Shown here piece after piece: positions 43,766-51,251 of a DNA stretch of 64,000 nucleotides. The DNA comes from Anaerolineae bacterium. GTDB taxonomy: Bacteria; Chloroflexota; Anaerolineae; Anaerolineales; Anaerolineaceae. A model generated the notes under the pieces. It ran no database searches. It saw only the letters and a list, made by a program, of their open reading frames with translations, and had not been told where the DNA came from. The translations under genes and the position numbers were made by a program. Every line of letters starts with the position of its first letter. Position 1 is the stretch's first letter. The stretch is from assembly GCA_013178295.1 (NCBI GenBank), contig JABLWW010000002.1, forward strand, positions 1 to 64,000, read 5' to 3'.

Positions 43766-44824
43766 ATGACTTGGGCGCTATTCAAAGAGCAATTGGATGG
43801 TCTGTCGCGCCGCGATTTCCTGAAAATGTCTGCGGCGTTTCTGGTTTCTATCATGCTGCCGCCCAGAACTATCGAAGCCCAACTCACCGAAAGCCAAAAT
43901 AATCCACCATTGACAATCCCCCCCTACGGCAGAGTTTTTAAGAGCAATACCCCTATCTATCAATCCAGATCGTTCTCAGCCGAAAAAATTGGCGCTTTAC
44001 CTGCCGACAAAATCGTCAAAATACGCGCCGCGCTCGAAGGCGAGGCAGATAAAAGCGGCAATCCTCTCTGGTACCAGCTGGATAAAGGGACAATCCATTC
44101 CAGTAGCGTTCAACCCGTCAAAGCCCAGTTGAACCCGGCTTATCGGGAGATCAACAAAAGCCGCCTGGCAGAAGTTACTGTTCCATACACAGATGCCTAT
44201 CGTCAGCCCGGCTTAAAACACACAGCAGCCTACCGTTACTATTTTGGTAGCACCCACTGGGTGACCGATGTTCTGATCGAGGAAAAGGCAGTCTGGTACA
44301 AAGTGCGCAATGAACGTGGCAAAGGGTTGTATGTGAACGCCGTCCACCTGCACATCTTTCAACCAGAGGAGCTTCAACCCATCTCTCTGGATGTGCCAGC
44401 CGAATCAAAACGCATTGAGATACATCTCGAAAAACAAATGTTATTTGCTTATGAGGATGACAGCCCGGTGTTTGTTGCCCCAATCTCCAGTGGGGCAAAA
44501 TTCAGTTCGGGCAACTTTACCACACCACGTGGGAGATACATTACCAATCGCAAACGCCCCTCGCGTCACATGAGTTACCTGACAGCTTCCAGAAGCCACA
44601 ACTACGACTTGCCAGGTGTGCCATGGGTCTCTTATCTGACGACCACCGGGATTTCGATTCACGGAACGTACTGGCATAACAGCTTTGGGCGTCCGCTCAG
44701 TCATGGATGTATCAATCTCACCCCTGAGGCTTCGCGCTGGATATTTCTTTGGACACAGCCCATTGTACCTTTCGAAAAAGTATTCTGGGCTGAAGCAGAC
44801 GGCACACGCGTAGAAGTTCTTTAG
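43766..44824 (+). CDS. L,D-transpeptidase (YkuD) with Tat signal and SH3-like repeats
   Basis: This 352-residue protein begins MTWALFKEQLDGLSRRDFLK. The SRRDFLK sequence plus the following hydrophobic stretch ending in IEA is a twin-arginine export signal, so it should be folded before export. The middle (about 40-210) has beta-rich SH3-like segments (VPYTDAYRQPG; VWYKVRNERGKGLYV), and the YkuD domain occupies about 220-352, with HGTYWHNSFGRPLSHGCINL (catalytic Cys315). It starts at the ATG one base after the first transpeptidase stop. The trio of amidase and two transpeptidases forms a cell-wall module. Confidence 0.92.
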   Translation: MTWALFKEQLDGLSRRDFLKMSAAFLVSIMLPPRTIEAQLTESQNNPPLTIPPYGRVFKSNTPIYQSRSFSAEKIGALPADKIVKIRAALEGEADKSGNPLWYQLDKGTIHSSSVQPVKAQLNPAYREINKSRLAEVTVPYTDAYRQPGLKHTAAYRYYFGSTHWVTDVLIEEKAVWYKVRNERGKGLYVNAVHLHIFQPEELQPISLDVPAESKRIEIHLEKQMLFAYEDDSPVFVAPISSGAKFSSGNFTTPRGRYITNRKRPSRHMSYLTASRSHNYDLPGVPWVSYLTTTGISIHGTYWHNSFGRPLSHGCINLTPEASRWIFLWTQPIVPFEKVFWAEADGTRVEVL

Positions 44825-44880
44825 CTCAAAGCTCAAACGCCCAATTCTTTTATCCACGCCTAACAAAGCCATTAAAATTT

Positions 44881-44911
44881 TTGCCGCAATAGCCGCAATT
44901 TGCCTTATAAT
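44881..44911 (+). promoter_or_regulatory. promoter for a leaderless mRNA of the thioredoxin operon
   Basis: TATAAT (44906-44911) lies 7 bases before the ATG at 44919, so transcription should begin at or next to the start codon. A TTGCCG (44881-44886) lies upstream at a rather long spacing of 19 bases. No ribosome-binding site precedes the ATG. Confidence 0.5.
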
Positions 44912-44918
44912 TATTTCT

Positions 44919-45344
44919 ATGAGGCAGCAAGCGATATTTGCAGGGCTTATTTACGACGAAAATGACAACCCGGTCGAAACTACATACATCGGGGAGGAAC
45001 CCTGTTATGTGGTCAACGACAGCGGGTTCCGTCGGCACATCCCCGCCAGAGAAGTTGACCAACAGGTGGTTCGCATGATGCTTGATCAGGTCAAAGGGCA
45101 CGAGGATATCCTTACCGAGCAGGCAGCCCGCATGATGGGGCAGGAAGATATCTTTACCCGTGCGATCATACAAAATCAGATCAAAAACATCGACCAGCAA
45201 ATCGAGATGCTTTTTCAGACTGGCATTCCAGAGGAAGGGCGCGCCTATTTAGGCATGATGGGTTTTCGAATTATCATCAACCTGCACGGCGAAGTGATCA
45301 AGGTCGAACAGCCCGGGATAATCCCAGATGAAGACGGAGAATAA
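44919..45344 (+). CDS. hypothetical protein upstream of the thioredoxin-TPR gene
   Basis: This is a 141-residue protein of unknown function. It begins MRQQAIFAGLIYDENDNPVE, continues with a mixed beta start and a helical middle (about 45-110) rich in Gln and Met, and closes with a strand GFRIIINLHGEVIKVEQPGI. There is no signal peptide or membrane helix. It ends 2 bases before the thioredoxin-TPR gene, which has a ribosome-binding site within its final codons. The two are certainly co-transcribed. The start follows TATAAT by 7 bases, which suggests a leaderless mRNA. Confidence 0.75.
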   Translation: MRQQAIFAGLIYDENDNPVETTYIGEEPCYVVNDSGFRRHIPAREVDQQVVRMMLDQVKGHEDILTEQAARMMGQEDIFTRAIIQNQIKNIDQQIEMLFQTGIPEEGRAYLGMMGFRIIINLHGEVIKVEQPGIIPDEDGE

Positions 45345-45346
45345 AC

Positions 45347-46180
45347 ATGTCCCCTGACTTTATCGTTGACGTAACCGAAGCGGATTTTGAATATGAAGTT
45401 CTACAATACTCGCAGAATATCCCTGTCATCGTTGATTTCTGGGCAAGCTGGTGTCAGCCCTGCAAAGTATTGGGACCACTGCTTGAAAAACTCGCCTACG
45501 AGTCAAGAGGCGCCTTCCGTCTTGCGCGGGTGGATGTAGATCGCAATCCCAATCTCGCCATCCGTTACAACGTTCGCAGCCTTCCAACCGTGATCGCCTT
45601 CAGTCAAAGTCAGCCGGTTTCTGAGTTTGTCGGTGTACTGCCAGAAGCACGCGTCCGCGAATTTCTCAGCAACGTCACCCCGCCCAGTCCAACCCAGCTT
45701 GCCATTGAAAAAGCAGAAAGTCTTCTTGCTCAGGGGCAATGGGCGCAGTCAGAAAAGATGTTTCGCCAATTAATTGAACAGGAAATATTACAGCCATCCG
45801 TTCTTCTGGGATTAGCCATGTCGCTTTTGGGACAGGGCAAAGGCGAGGAGGCTTTGCCCATTCTGCAAAATTTCCCCGCCAGCCGCCAGTTTGCCCAGGC
45901 AGAGCTGCTCATTCCCTATGCGCAAGCTCTTGCTGCCTACACCCATGGAGACCTACCAGATGACCACGACCTTGACCCAGCCTTCCAAAATTGCATCCGC
46001 CTGGCTGCGCGCGGCAACATTCCCGCCGCTTTAGATGGATTAATTGATATTCTCCGACAAGATCGCCACTACCGCGATGATATCGCACGTAAAGTCGCTC
46101 TTGGGTTGCTAGAGCTGCTTGGCGAAGAAAATCCCCTCACCAGGCAATACCGCTCTGAGCTAGCTTCCGTCCTCTTCTGA
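45347..46180 (+). CDS. thioredoxin-TPR protein (CnoX/YbbN family)
   Basis: This 277-residue protein has an N-terminal thioredoxin domain (about 1-110) with active site WCQPC (Cys36, Cys39; the usual form is WCGPC) and the cis-Pro region RSLPTVIAF. A helical TPR-like domain (about 115-277) of the CnoX/YbbN type follows. CnoX acts as a redox-linked holdase that passes substrates to chaperonins. E. coli CnoX has lost the CxxC, but this one keeps it, so it may reduce disulfides as well. GGAG lies before the ATG at 45347. It is convergent with the isomerase operon. Confidence 0.92.
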   Translation: MSPDFIVDVTEADFEYEVLQYSQNIPVIVDFWASWCQPCKVLGPLLEKLAYESRGAFRLARVDVDRNPNLAIRYNVRSLPTVIAFSQSQPVSEFVGVLPEARVREFLSNVTPPSPTQLAIEKAESLLAQGQWAQSEKMFRQLIEQEILQPSVLLGLAMSLLGQGKGEEALPILQNFPASRQFAQAELLIPYAQALAAYTHGDLPDDHDLDPAFQNCIRLAARGNIPAALDGLIDILRQDRHYRDDIARKVALGLLELLGEENPLTRQYRSELASVLF

Positions 46181-46204
46181 GAAAACAGGCTCCGCTCTAC
46201 GGCG

Positions 46205-47263
46205 TTATAGCTTTTTCAGCGCCGCCTTGAGATTTTCCATGACTGTAATCGGCGTAGGGTCAATATCGTAGCACATCGCAAGATAATATGCCACAAAATC
46301 GCCAAAATACAGCGTGCTCCAAATATGGCTGAGGGGGTCATTCCCCCAAGCCGCGATCATATTCACTCCCATTCCAGCAGACTTGAAATAATCACGGGTG
46401 AACTCCGCCCTCAAGCGGTTACGGGGGTGATCTGAAGCAGACACTAGAAACAGCGTCATGCACTGTGCCAGTTTGTCCTTAGGAACCTGGATACCCGCCA
46501 GTGTATTATGATCAGCCTCAGGCAAAAATTCAAACTGTCCCCAAGCTTTCGCCAGCTCGTTGAATTGTCCCTTCCAGCGGCGCGCAACAGGCGCCAGATA
46601 CCCAGAGCCAATCACAATCGCCCACCGCCCATACAGTTGCTCCGCCAGTTGTTTGGCAGGATTCTTCGCTATCGGTATTGCCTTCGCCAGTGCCTCCCTT
46701 ACCCTGCGCATCTCGTCCGTCACGCGGTAAAGCATATCGTCCGAAACAGATACCAACCCCAGACGGCAAAGGGCAGCAAGAAAGTATATGGACGAAAAAC
46801 CGACCGCAGCACGTGGCATCCCCTGATGAGCAAAATGCCATACAGGCTGCTGTGCAGCGCGGGCCATCTCCGCCAGCTTCCCCCCTGTGCAAATTGCCAG
46901 CGTCCGGCACCCCCTCTGCAAAGCCGCTTCAAACGTGGAAAGTGTTTCTTCTGTATTCCCTGAGTGAGAAGAAGCAACCACCAAAGTCTCAGCGCCTTTT
47001 GCCCATGCTGGCAGCCCATAATCGCGATGAATCACAATGGGCACAGGACACTCAGCAATCACATACGAAGCAACCAGATCAGCGCCAATAGCTGAGCCTC
47101 CCACACCACTGACAAGAATATTGCGTATGCCCTCCATCAGCGGCAAGGGTAGTTCGCCCGCCTGACGCCACGCCGCATCCAGCTGATCCGGCAGCCCCTC
47201 AATCTCGCCATACATATTTTCCACATCAATCTCTGCAAAGTTCACGTGTGCATCCAGCTTCAT
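46205..47263 (-). CDS. bifunctional phosphoglucose/phosphomannose isomerase
   Basis: This 352-residue SIS-fold enzyme interconverts fructose-6-phosphate with glucose-6-phosphate and mannose-6-phosphate. The first SIS domain shows NILVSGVGGSAIGADLVASY and the phosphate-binding VVASSHSGNTEETLSTFEAA. The second domain has the WGQFEFLPEADHNTLAGIQV loop with the acidic and His residues used in catalysis. The length and motifs fit the archaeal/bacterial bifunctional form rather than classical Pgi. GGAG lies 8 bases before the ATG. The gene follows the Ig-like lipoprotein gene by 13 bases and can feed sugar phosphates to nucleotide-sugar synthesis. Confidence 0.93.
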   Translation of the reverse strand: MKLDAHVNFAEIDVENMYGEIEGLPDQLDAAWRQAGELPLPLMEGIRNILVSGVGGSAIGADLVASYVIAECPVPIVIHRDYGLPAWAKGAETLVVASSHSGNTEETLSTFEAALQRGCRTLAICTGGKLAEMARAAQQPVWHFAHQGMPRAAVGFSSIYFLAALCRLGLVSVSDDMLYRVTDEMRRVREALAKAIPIAKNPAKQLAEQLYGRWAIVIGSGYLAPVARRWKGQFNELAKAWGQFEFLPEADHNTLAGIQVPKDKLAQCMTLFLVSASDHPRNRLRAEFTRDYFKSAGMGVNMIAAWGNDPLSHIWSTLYFGDFVAYYLAMCYDIDPTPITVMENLKAALKKL

Positions 47264-47276
47264 TCAACACTCCCGT

Positions 47277-48272
47277 TCAATTTGGTTTAGCCCAGGTCAA
47301 GTATTCTACGGTAACCATCGGTTCCGTAAGGTTTATATACGTAATACGAGCATAGCCAGGCAACCCAACCTGTGTGCGGTAGCACAGAAAAACACCGCTT
47401 TCTACCTCTCGAAGATCAACCGGCTGGTTATACAGGGGCAGCCCGCGGCAGGTTCTCTCCTCAGGCAAACTGTTCCCCACCACTATCAATCTGGCGCCAT
47501 TTTCAGGCACAAGTTGTGGAGAACCCTCCCCTGAGAGGCGCAAAGACAAATCAGCCTCCTTGAAACCACCCTGTCCAATGCCGTCCAAATCAACAAAGTC
47601 ATTGACAGACAGCGTGGGCTTGCCCGTTGAATACACCAGAGGCGTCGCAGAGGGTGAAAAAACAAACGCTGCACTTGGTGTGCGCGGGTCAACAACCTGA
47701 ATACGCACCCAGAAAGGAGCTTCACCTTTGGGACCAATTCCAAATTCATCTCCGTCAGGCGAACGTAGCTTCCAATTGCTCTGATAAATACCCGGCTTGG
47801 ACGGCGCGATCATATCGACCCCAACATCTATCATCTCGTGCGGCAAAACTTCCGCACCAAGATACTGCACCTGCTGACGGCTCATCTGAGCACCCGAAAA
47901 CCACACCACCGCATAGGCTTGCGACCAAGCACAGCTGCCCTTATTAGCCAAACGCCAAATCTTTGTGAATGGTTCCCCCGGTTTCATAACTGTACCATCC
48001 GGAATCGTGATGTCCAGTGGAATACCCGCAGAAGCTAGATGACACTCTTCAGCGTCTTCTGCCAGTTGTGCAGTAGGCAGAAGCACAGTTGACTGCACTG
48101 CGTCGCCCTGCGCAGCCTCGCCTGTGGTTTGCGTTTCAACAGTGAAAGCAGACGGAACGGTCAGCGTAGAGAGCGCAGACACCTCACCTGCCTGTTCTCT
48201 TGATACGGCAGAGGCGCACGCTGTAAGCCCACAAAAAATAACCAACGATACAACAGCGCGTGAAAAGCGCAT
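47277..48272 (-). CDS. lipoprotein with NBR1-type Ig-like domain
   Basis: This 331-residue secreted protein begins MRFSRAVVSLVIFCGLTACA; LTAC with Cys19 is a lipobox. The central region (about 95-195) is an NBR1-like Ig domain with its spaced tryptophans: FTKIWRLANKGSCAWSQAYA, VVWFSGAQM, IYQSNWKLRSPDG and PFWVRIQVV. Such domains are common in surface proteins of Chloroflexota. The remainder is beta-rich and unassigned. The ATG at 48272 overlaps the stop of the preceding 59-residue gene (TGATG), without its own ribosome-binding site. An extracellular adhesive or sugar-binding role is possible. Confidence 0.85.
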   Translation of the reverse strand: MRFSRAVVSLVIFCGLTACASAVSREQAGEVSALSTLTVPSAFTVETQTTGEAAQGDAVQSTVLLPTAQLAEDAEECHLASAGIPLDITIPDGTVMKPGEPFTKIWRLANKGSCAWSQAYAVVWFSGAQMSRQQVQYLGAEVLPHEMIDVGVDMIAPSKPGIYQSNWKLRSPDGDEFGIGPKGEAPFWVRIQVVDPRTPSAAFVFSPSATPLVYSTGKPTLSVNDFVDLDGIGQGGFKEADLSLRLSGEGSPQLVPENGARLIVVGNSLPEERTCRGLPLYNQPVDLREVESGVFLCYRTQVGLPGYARITYINLTEPMVTVEYLTWAKPN

Positions 48273-48451
48273 CACACAATCAATTTTACCAGGCTCTTAA
48301 ACTCTTCCCATTCCTCCGAGAAAAAGTTAATGGTCACATTGTTAAGCTGAAGATAGTATGTAGTTTCACCATCCGGCTCTTCCGCCTGCCAGATCACATA
48401 ATTTTCGGTTTCTGCCAGAGTTTTGGTGATAGGTTCAGACGCGTTACTCAT
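48272..48451 (-). CDS. 59-residue hypothetical protein
   Basis: A short but well-supported gene. AAGGAG lies 6 bases before the ATG at 48451, its start overlaps the transporter's 3' end by 8 bases, and its TGA overlaps the ATG of the lipoprotein gene (TGATG). The product begins MSNASEPITKTLAETENYVI and continues with alternating strand-like residues (TYYLQLNNVTINFFSEEWEE) and a final helix (FKSLVKLIV). It is acidic and soluble, with no membrane segment or signal peptide. The function is unknown. The coupling suggests that it is made together with the transporter and lipoprotein. Confidence 0.82.
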   Translation of the reverse strand: MSNASEPITKTLAETENYVIWQAEEPDGETTYYLQLNNVTINFFSEEWEEFKSLVKLIV

Positions 48452-49715
48452 TTTTATCTCCTTTTTCGCTTTTCAAGACACGTTTTGCTTTTTGATGTCG
48501 ATTCTGCCACCAACGCCGAAGTTGCCGCCAAACAGACGATAACCCCGCAAATGACCGCCTGCGATAAGCCTCCCCTTCCCCAGGCATTCCTGCCCATGGG
48601 TCACGGTCAAACAATTTCAAAAGAGCATATCGCGCGAGCAGCTTGAGAGATGCCAGCACGGGCGCTGCAAGAACAATCCCAACCACACCTAACCAGCTCG
48701 CGCCAATCAGCGCAGCCACCAACACCCCCGCCGGGTGCACACGTAAGGTATCGGACATCAAGCGCGGAGTGATCAGATTATCAATGCTCCAGTCAATCAA
48801 CAAGCCAACTGCCACTACCATTGCCGAATATGCCAGAGGCTGCAAGCCAAAGATAGTGCTGCTCTGCATATAACTGACCAGAAAGTACACAACCCAGGTA
48901 ACGGCGGGGCCAATATAAGGCACGAAGCGCGCCAGACCAGCCAGCAACGCCAGCACATAAAAATACTGCACCCCCACAATCCCCAAAAAAGCGGCATAGA
49001 TGACCACCGTCATCCCCATAAGAAGAAGCTGTCCCCGCAAAAACGCATTCCAGATACGCCCCAGTTCATGCTGCATCCGTTTGATATCCCCGTGATATCC
49101 CGGTAAATCAAGGTGAAAAAGCCCCTCACGCACACCTTTGGACTCCGACAGCACAAAATAGGAAATCACGACCACAAATAAAATCCACCCCAACGTCGAA
49201 ATTGCCCCAGTTGCCAAAGCGCCTACAATTGTCCCCACTCTGCCAAACACCGGTTGCACAATACTCAAAAGCTGGTTGCCCAAAGCCACCAAATCCAGAT
49301 TGGATAGATCATACGTAAAGGGTCCAAATGTGATTTCCTGGGTGCTAAGCCGGTTGAGCAAGTCCGGAAGCTCAACCAGCGTACGCTGCAAAAACCTGAT
49401 CAAACTCTGCACCTGATCAACCACCACGATTCCAGCAGAAGTCAGCAAACCCGCTAGAAGAAACACCACACACAAATAAATCAGATTGACTGCCAGGTTC
49501 CAGCCAATCCTTAATTTATCCCTCAAAAAACAGGCTACAGGATATAACAAATACACCACAATAAACGCTACCAGCAGCGGGCCAACAATCTGGTGGAAAT
49601 AAAGCAAAATGAAAACAATAAAAGCAACAAAAGTCAGCGTAATTGCCAGTTTTGTGCTCGTGCTCCATCTCGGCGAGACTGAATTTGGAGGAGTGTGCTC
49701 AAAGTCTTCATTCAT
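48444..49715 (-). CDS. AI-2E family (PerM-like) transporter
   Basis: This 423-residue membrane protein has about eight helices, the fold of the AI-2 exporter / PerM family. The N-terminal helices include TLTFVAFIVFILLYFHQIVG, then VAFIVVYLLYPVACFL. A large central domain follows (to about 220), and the C-terminal helices contain the family pattern (FVPYIGPAVTWVVYFLVSYM; LIDWSIDNLITPRLMSDTLR, then VHPAGVLVAALIGASWLGVV). GGTGA lies 5 bases before the ATG at 49715. The substrate is uncertain; members export signal molecules or ions. It heads a coupled operon with a 59-residue protein, a lipoprotein and a sugar-phosphate isomerase. Confidence 0.92.
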   Translation of the reverse strand: MNEDFEHTPPNSVSPRWSTSTKLAITLTFVAFIVFILLYFHQIVGPLLVAFIVVYLLYPVACFLRDKLRIGWNLAVNLIYLCVVFLLAGLLTSAGIVVVDQVQSLIRFLQRTLVELPDLLNRLSTQEITFGPFTYDLSNLDLVALGNQLLSIVQPVFGRVGTIVGALATGAISTLGWILFVVVISYFVLSESKGVREGLFHLDLPGYHGDIKRMQHELGRIWNAFLRGQLLLMGMTVVIYAAFLGIVGVQYFYVLALLAGLARFVPYIGPAVTWVVYFLVSYMQSSTIFGLQPLAYSAMVVAVGLLIDWSIDNLITPRLMSDTLRVHPAGVLVAALIGASWLGVVGIVLAAPVLASLKLLARYALLKLFDRDPWAGMPGEGEAYRRRSFAGLSSVWRQLRRWWQNRHQKAKRVLKSEKGDKNE

Positions 49716-49845
49716 AAGATTCACCCAAACCGTACGAAAACATTTTATCCTGTAACCGCCGCAAATACCAGAGAAATCTCACACATATCTTAGAGTGGCT
49801 TTCTTTCATTGCCAGGTGTAATAATTTATTTAATATTTTATTCAC

Positions 49846-49875
49846 TTGGAATATACAACACCATAAGGCTACAAT
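49846..49875 (+). promoter_or_regulatory. sigma-70-type promoter for the altered-GDH operon
   Basis: TTGGAA (49846-49851) and TACAAT (49870-49875) are 18 bases apart. The start near 49882 gives a 70-base leader before the ATG at 49952 with GAGG 4-5 bases upstream. The 236-base gap between the divergent transporter and this operon is AT-rich and holds no other recognisable element. Confidence 0.5.
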
Positions 49876-49951
49876 TTATAAATAGATATGTACGCCCAAT
49901 CAAAGAAGAACATTATCTGTATTGCGCAAAATAAAACACCACAGAGGTCTT

Positions 49952-51238
49952 ATGACAGAGACAGAATACAACCTGTTTGAAGTTGCTCAAAGACAATTTG
50001 ACCATTCAGCCGAACTGTTGGGGCTGGATCAGCCAACGCGCGAACTGTTGCGTGTTCCCATGCGGGAATATCACTTCACCATCCCTGTTTCTATGGACAA
50101 TGGAGAGCGAAAAATATTCCGCGGATTTCGCATACAGCACAACGACGCGCGCGGCCCATGTAAAGGCGGCATACGTTTTCACCCCTTGCAAACTGTTGAC
50201 ACCATCCGGGCGCTTGCGATGTGGATGACATGGAGAGCTGCCATTGTTGACCTTCCGCTGGGCGGCAGTATGGGAGGGGTTATCTGCGACCCGCATGACC
50301 TGAGCCAGCCGGAACAGGAAAAGCTTTGCCGCGGATGGGTAAGAAAAATTTCGCGCGAACTTGGTCCGGATGTGGATGTGCCTGCGCCCGACCTGATGAC
50401 TGGTGAACAACACATGATGTGGATGCTGGATGAATACGAAGCCATTCATAACATCAAAAGTCCTGGCTTTATCACCGGCAAACCCACTGGGCTGGGCGGA
50501 TCCTTCGGGAAAAAAGAAGCTACCGGCTATGGCATCATGATTACCGTGCGCGAGGCGCTCAAAGAATTGGGGACAAAACCCGAGGATACCAAAGCAAGCT
50601 TTCAAGGATTCGGAAACGTCGCCCAAAATGCAATCCGTCTGTATCAGCGTATGGGAGGAAAAGTTACTTGCGTTTCCTCATGGAATCAGCAAGACCGCAC
50701 CGCCTACGCTTACCGAAAAAAGGAAGGCATCTATCTTGAGGAACTGTTGCCCATCACCAATCTTTTTGGAGAAATTAACCGCGGCAAGGCGGAAGAACTT
50801 GGGTATGAAGTGCTGGAGGGCAACGCTTGGCTGGAACAAGACGTTGATATTCTGGTTCCAGCTGCCATTGAAAATCAGATCACCATTGAAAATGTTGTAA
50901 AAATCGCCCCCAGCGTAAAACTTATTGCAGAAGGCGCAAATGGGCCAACTACCCCAGAAGCTCAAACAGAGCTTTCAAAACGCGATATCCTTATCATCCC
51001 AGATTTGCTGGCAAACGCAGGTGGCATGATCTGCAGTTACTTCGAACAGGTGCAAGGCAATATGAATTACTACTGGAAGAAAGATGAAGTGCTTGGAAAG
51101 CTGGATACGCAAATGACCTCAGCGTATATTGAAGTCAGCGACTTTGCACACAAATATAACTTCAATTTGCGTGATGCAGTCTATCTCATTGCAATCGAAC
51201 GTGTTGCCAAAGCCTGCCAGGCGCGCGGCTGGGTATAA
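49952..51238 (+). CDS. glutamate dehydrogenase homologue lacking active-site lysines
   Basis: This 428-residue Glu/Leu/Phe/Val dehydrogenase-fold protein is clearly homologous to the intact enzyme at 57199-58482. The substrate-side Lys71 (GPCKGGIRFHP) is kept. The second conserved lysine is Arg95 (MTWRAAIVD, not MTWK), and the catalytic lysine of the GGGKGG motif is Met107 (LPLGGSMGGVI). The NAD-binding half has FQGFGNVAQNA and is intact in outline. Loss of both lysines should abolish glutamate oxidation, so it is probably a pseudoenzyme that senses glutamate, 2-oxoglutarate or cofactor (inference). The start is the ATG at 49952 with GAGG. It is followed after 13 bases by two PEP/pyruvate-binding proteins. 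Confidence 0.88.
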   Translation: MTETEYNLFEVAQRQFDHSAELLGLDQPTRELLRVPMREYHFTIPVSMDNGERKIFRGFRIQHNDARGPCKGGIRFHPLQTVDTIRALAMWMTWRAAIVDLPLGGSMGGVICDPHDLSQPEQEKLCRGWVRKISRELGPDVDVPAPDLMTGEQHMMWMLDEYEAIHNIKSPGFITGKPTGLGGSFGKKEATGYGIMITVREALKELGTKPEDTKASFQGFGNVAQNAIRLYQRMGGKVTCVSSWNQQDRTAYAYRKKEGIYLEELLPITNLFGEINRGKAEELGYEVLEGNAWLEQDVDILVPAAIENQITIENVVKIAPSVKLIAEGANGPTTPEAQTELSKRDILIIPDLLANAGGMICSYFEQVQGNMNYYWKKDEVLGKLDTQMTSAYIEVSDFAHKYNFNLRDAVYLIAIERVAKACQARGWV

Positions 51239-51251
51239 TCGGAGAAAAAGA

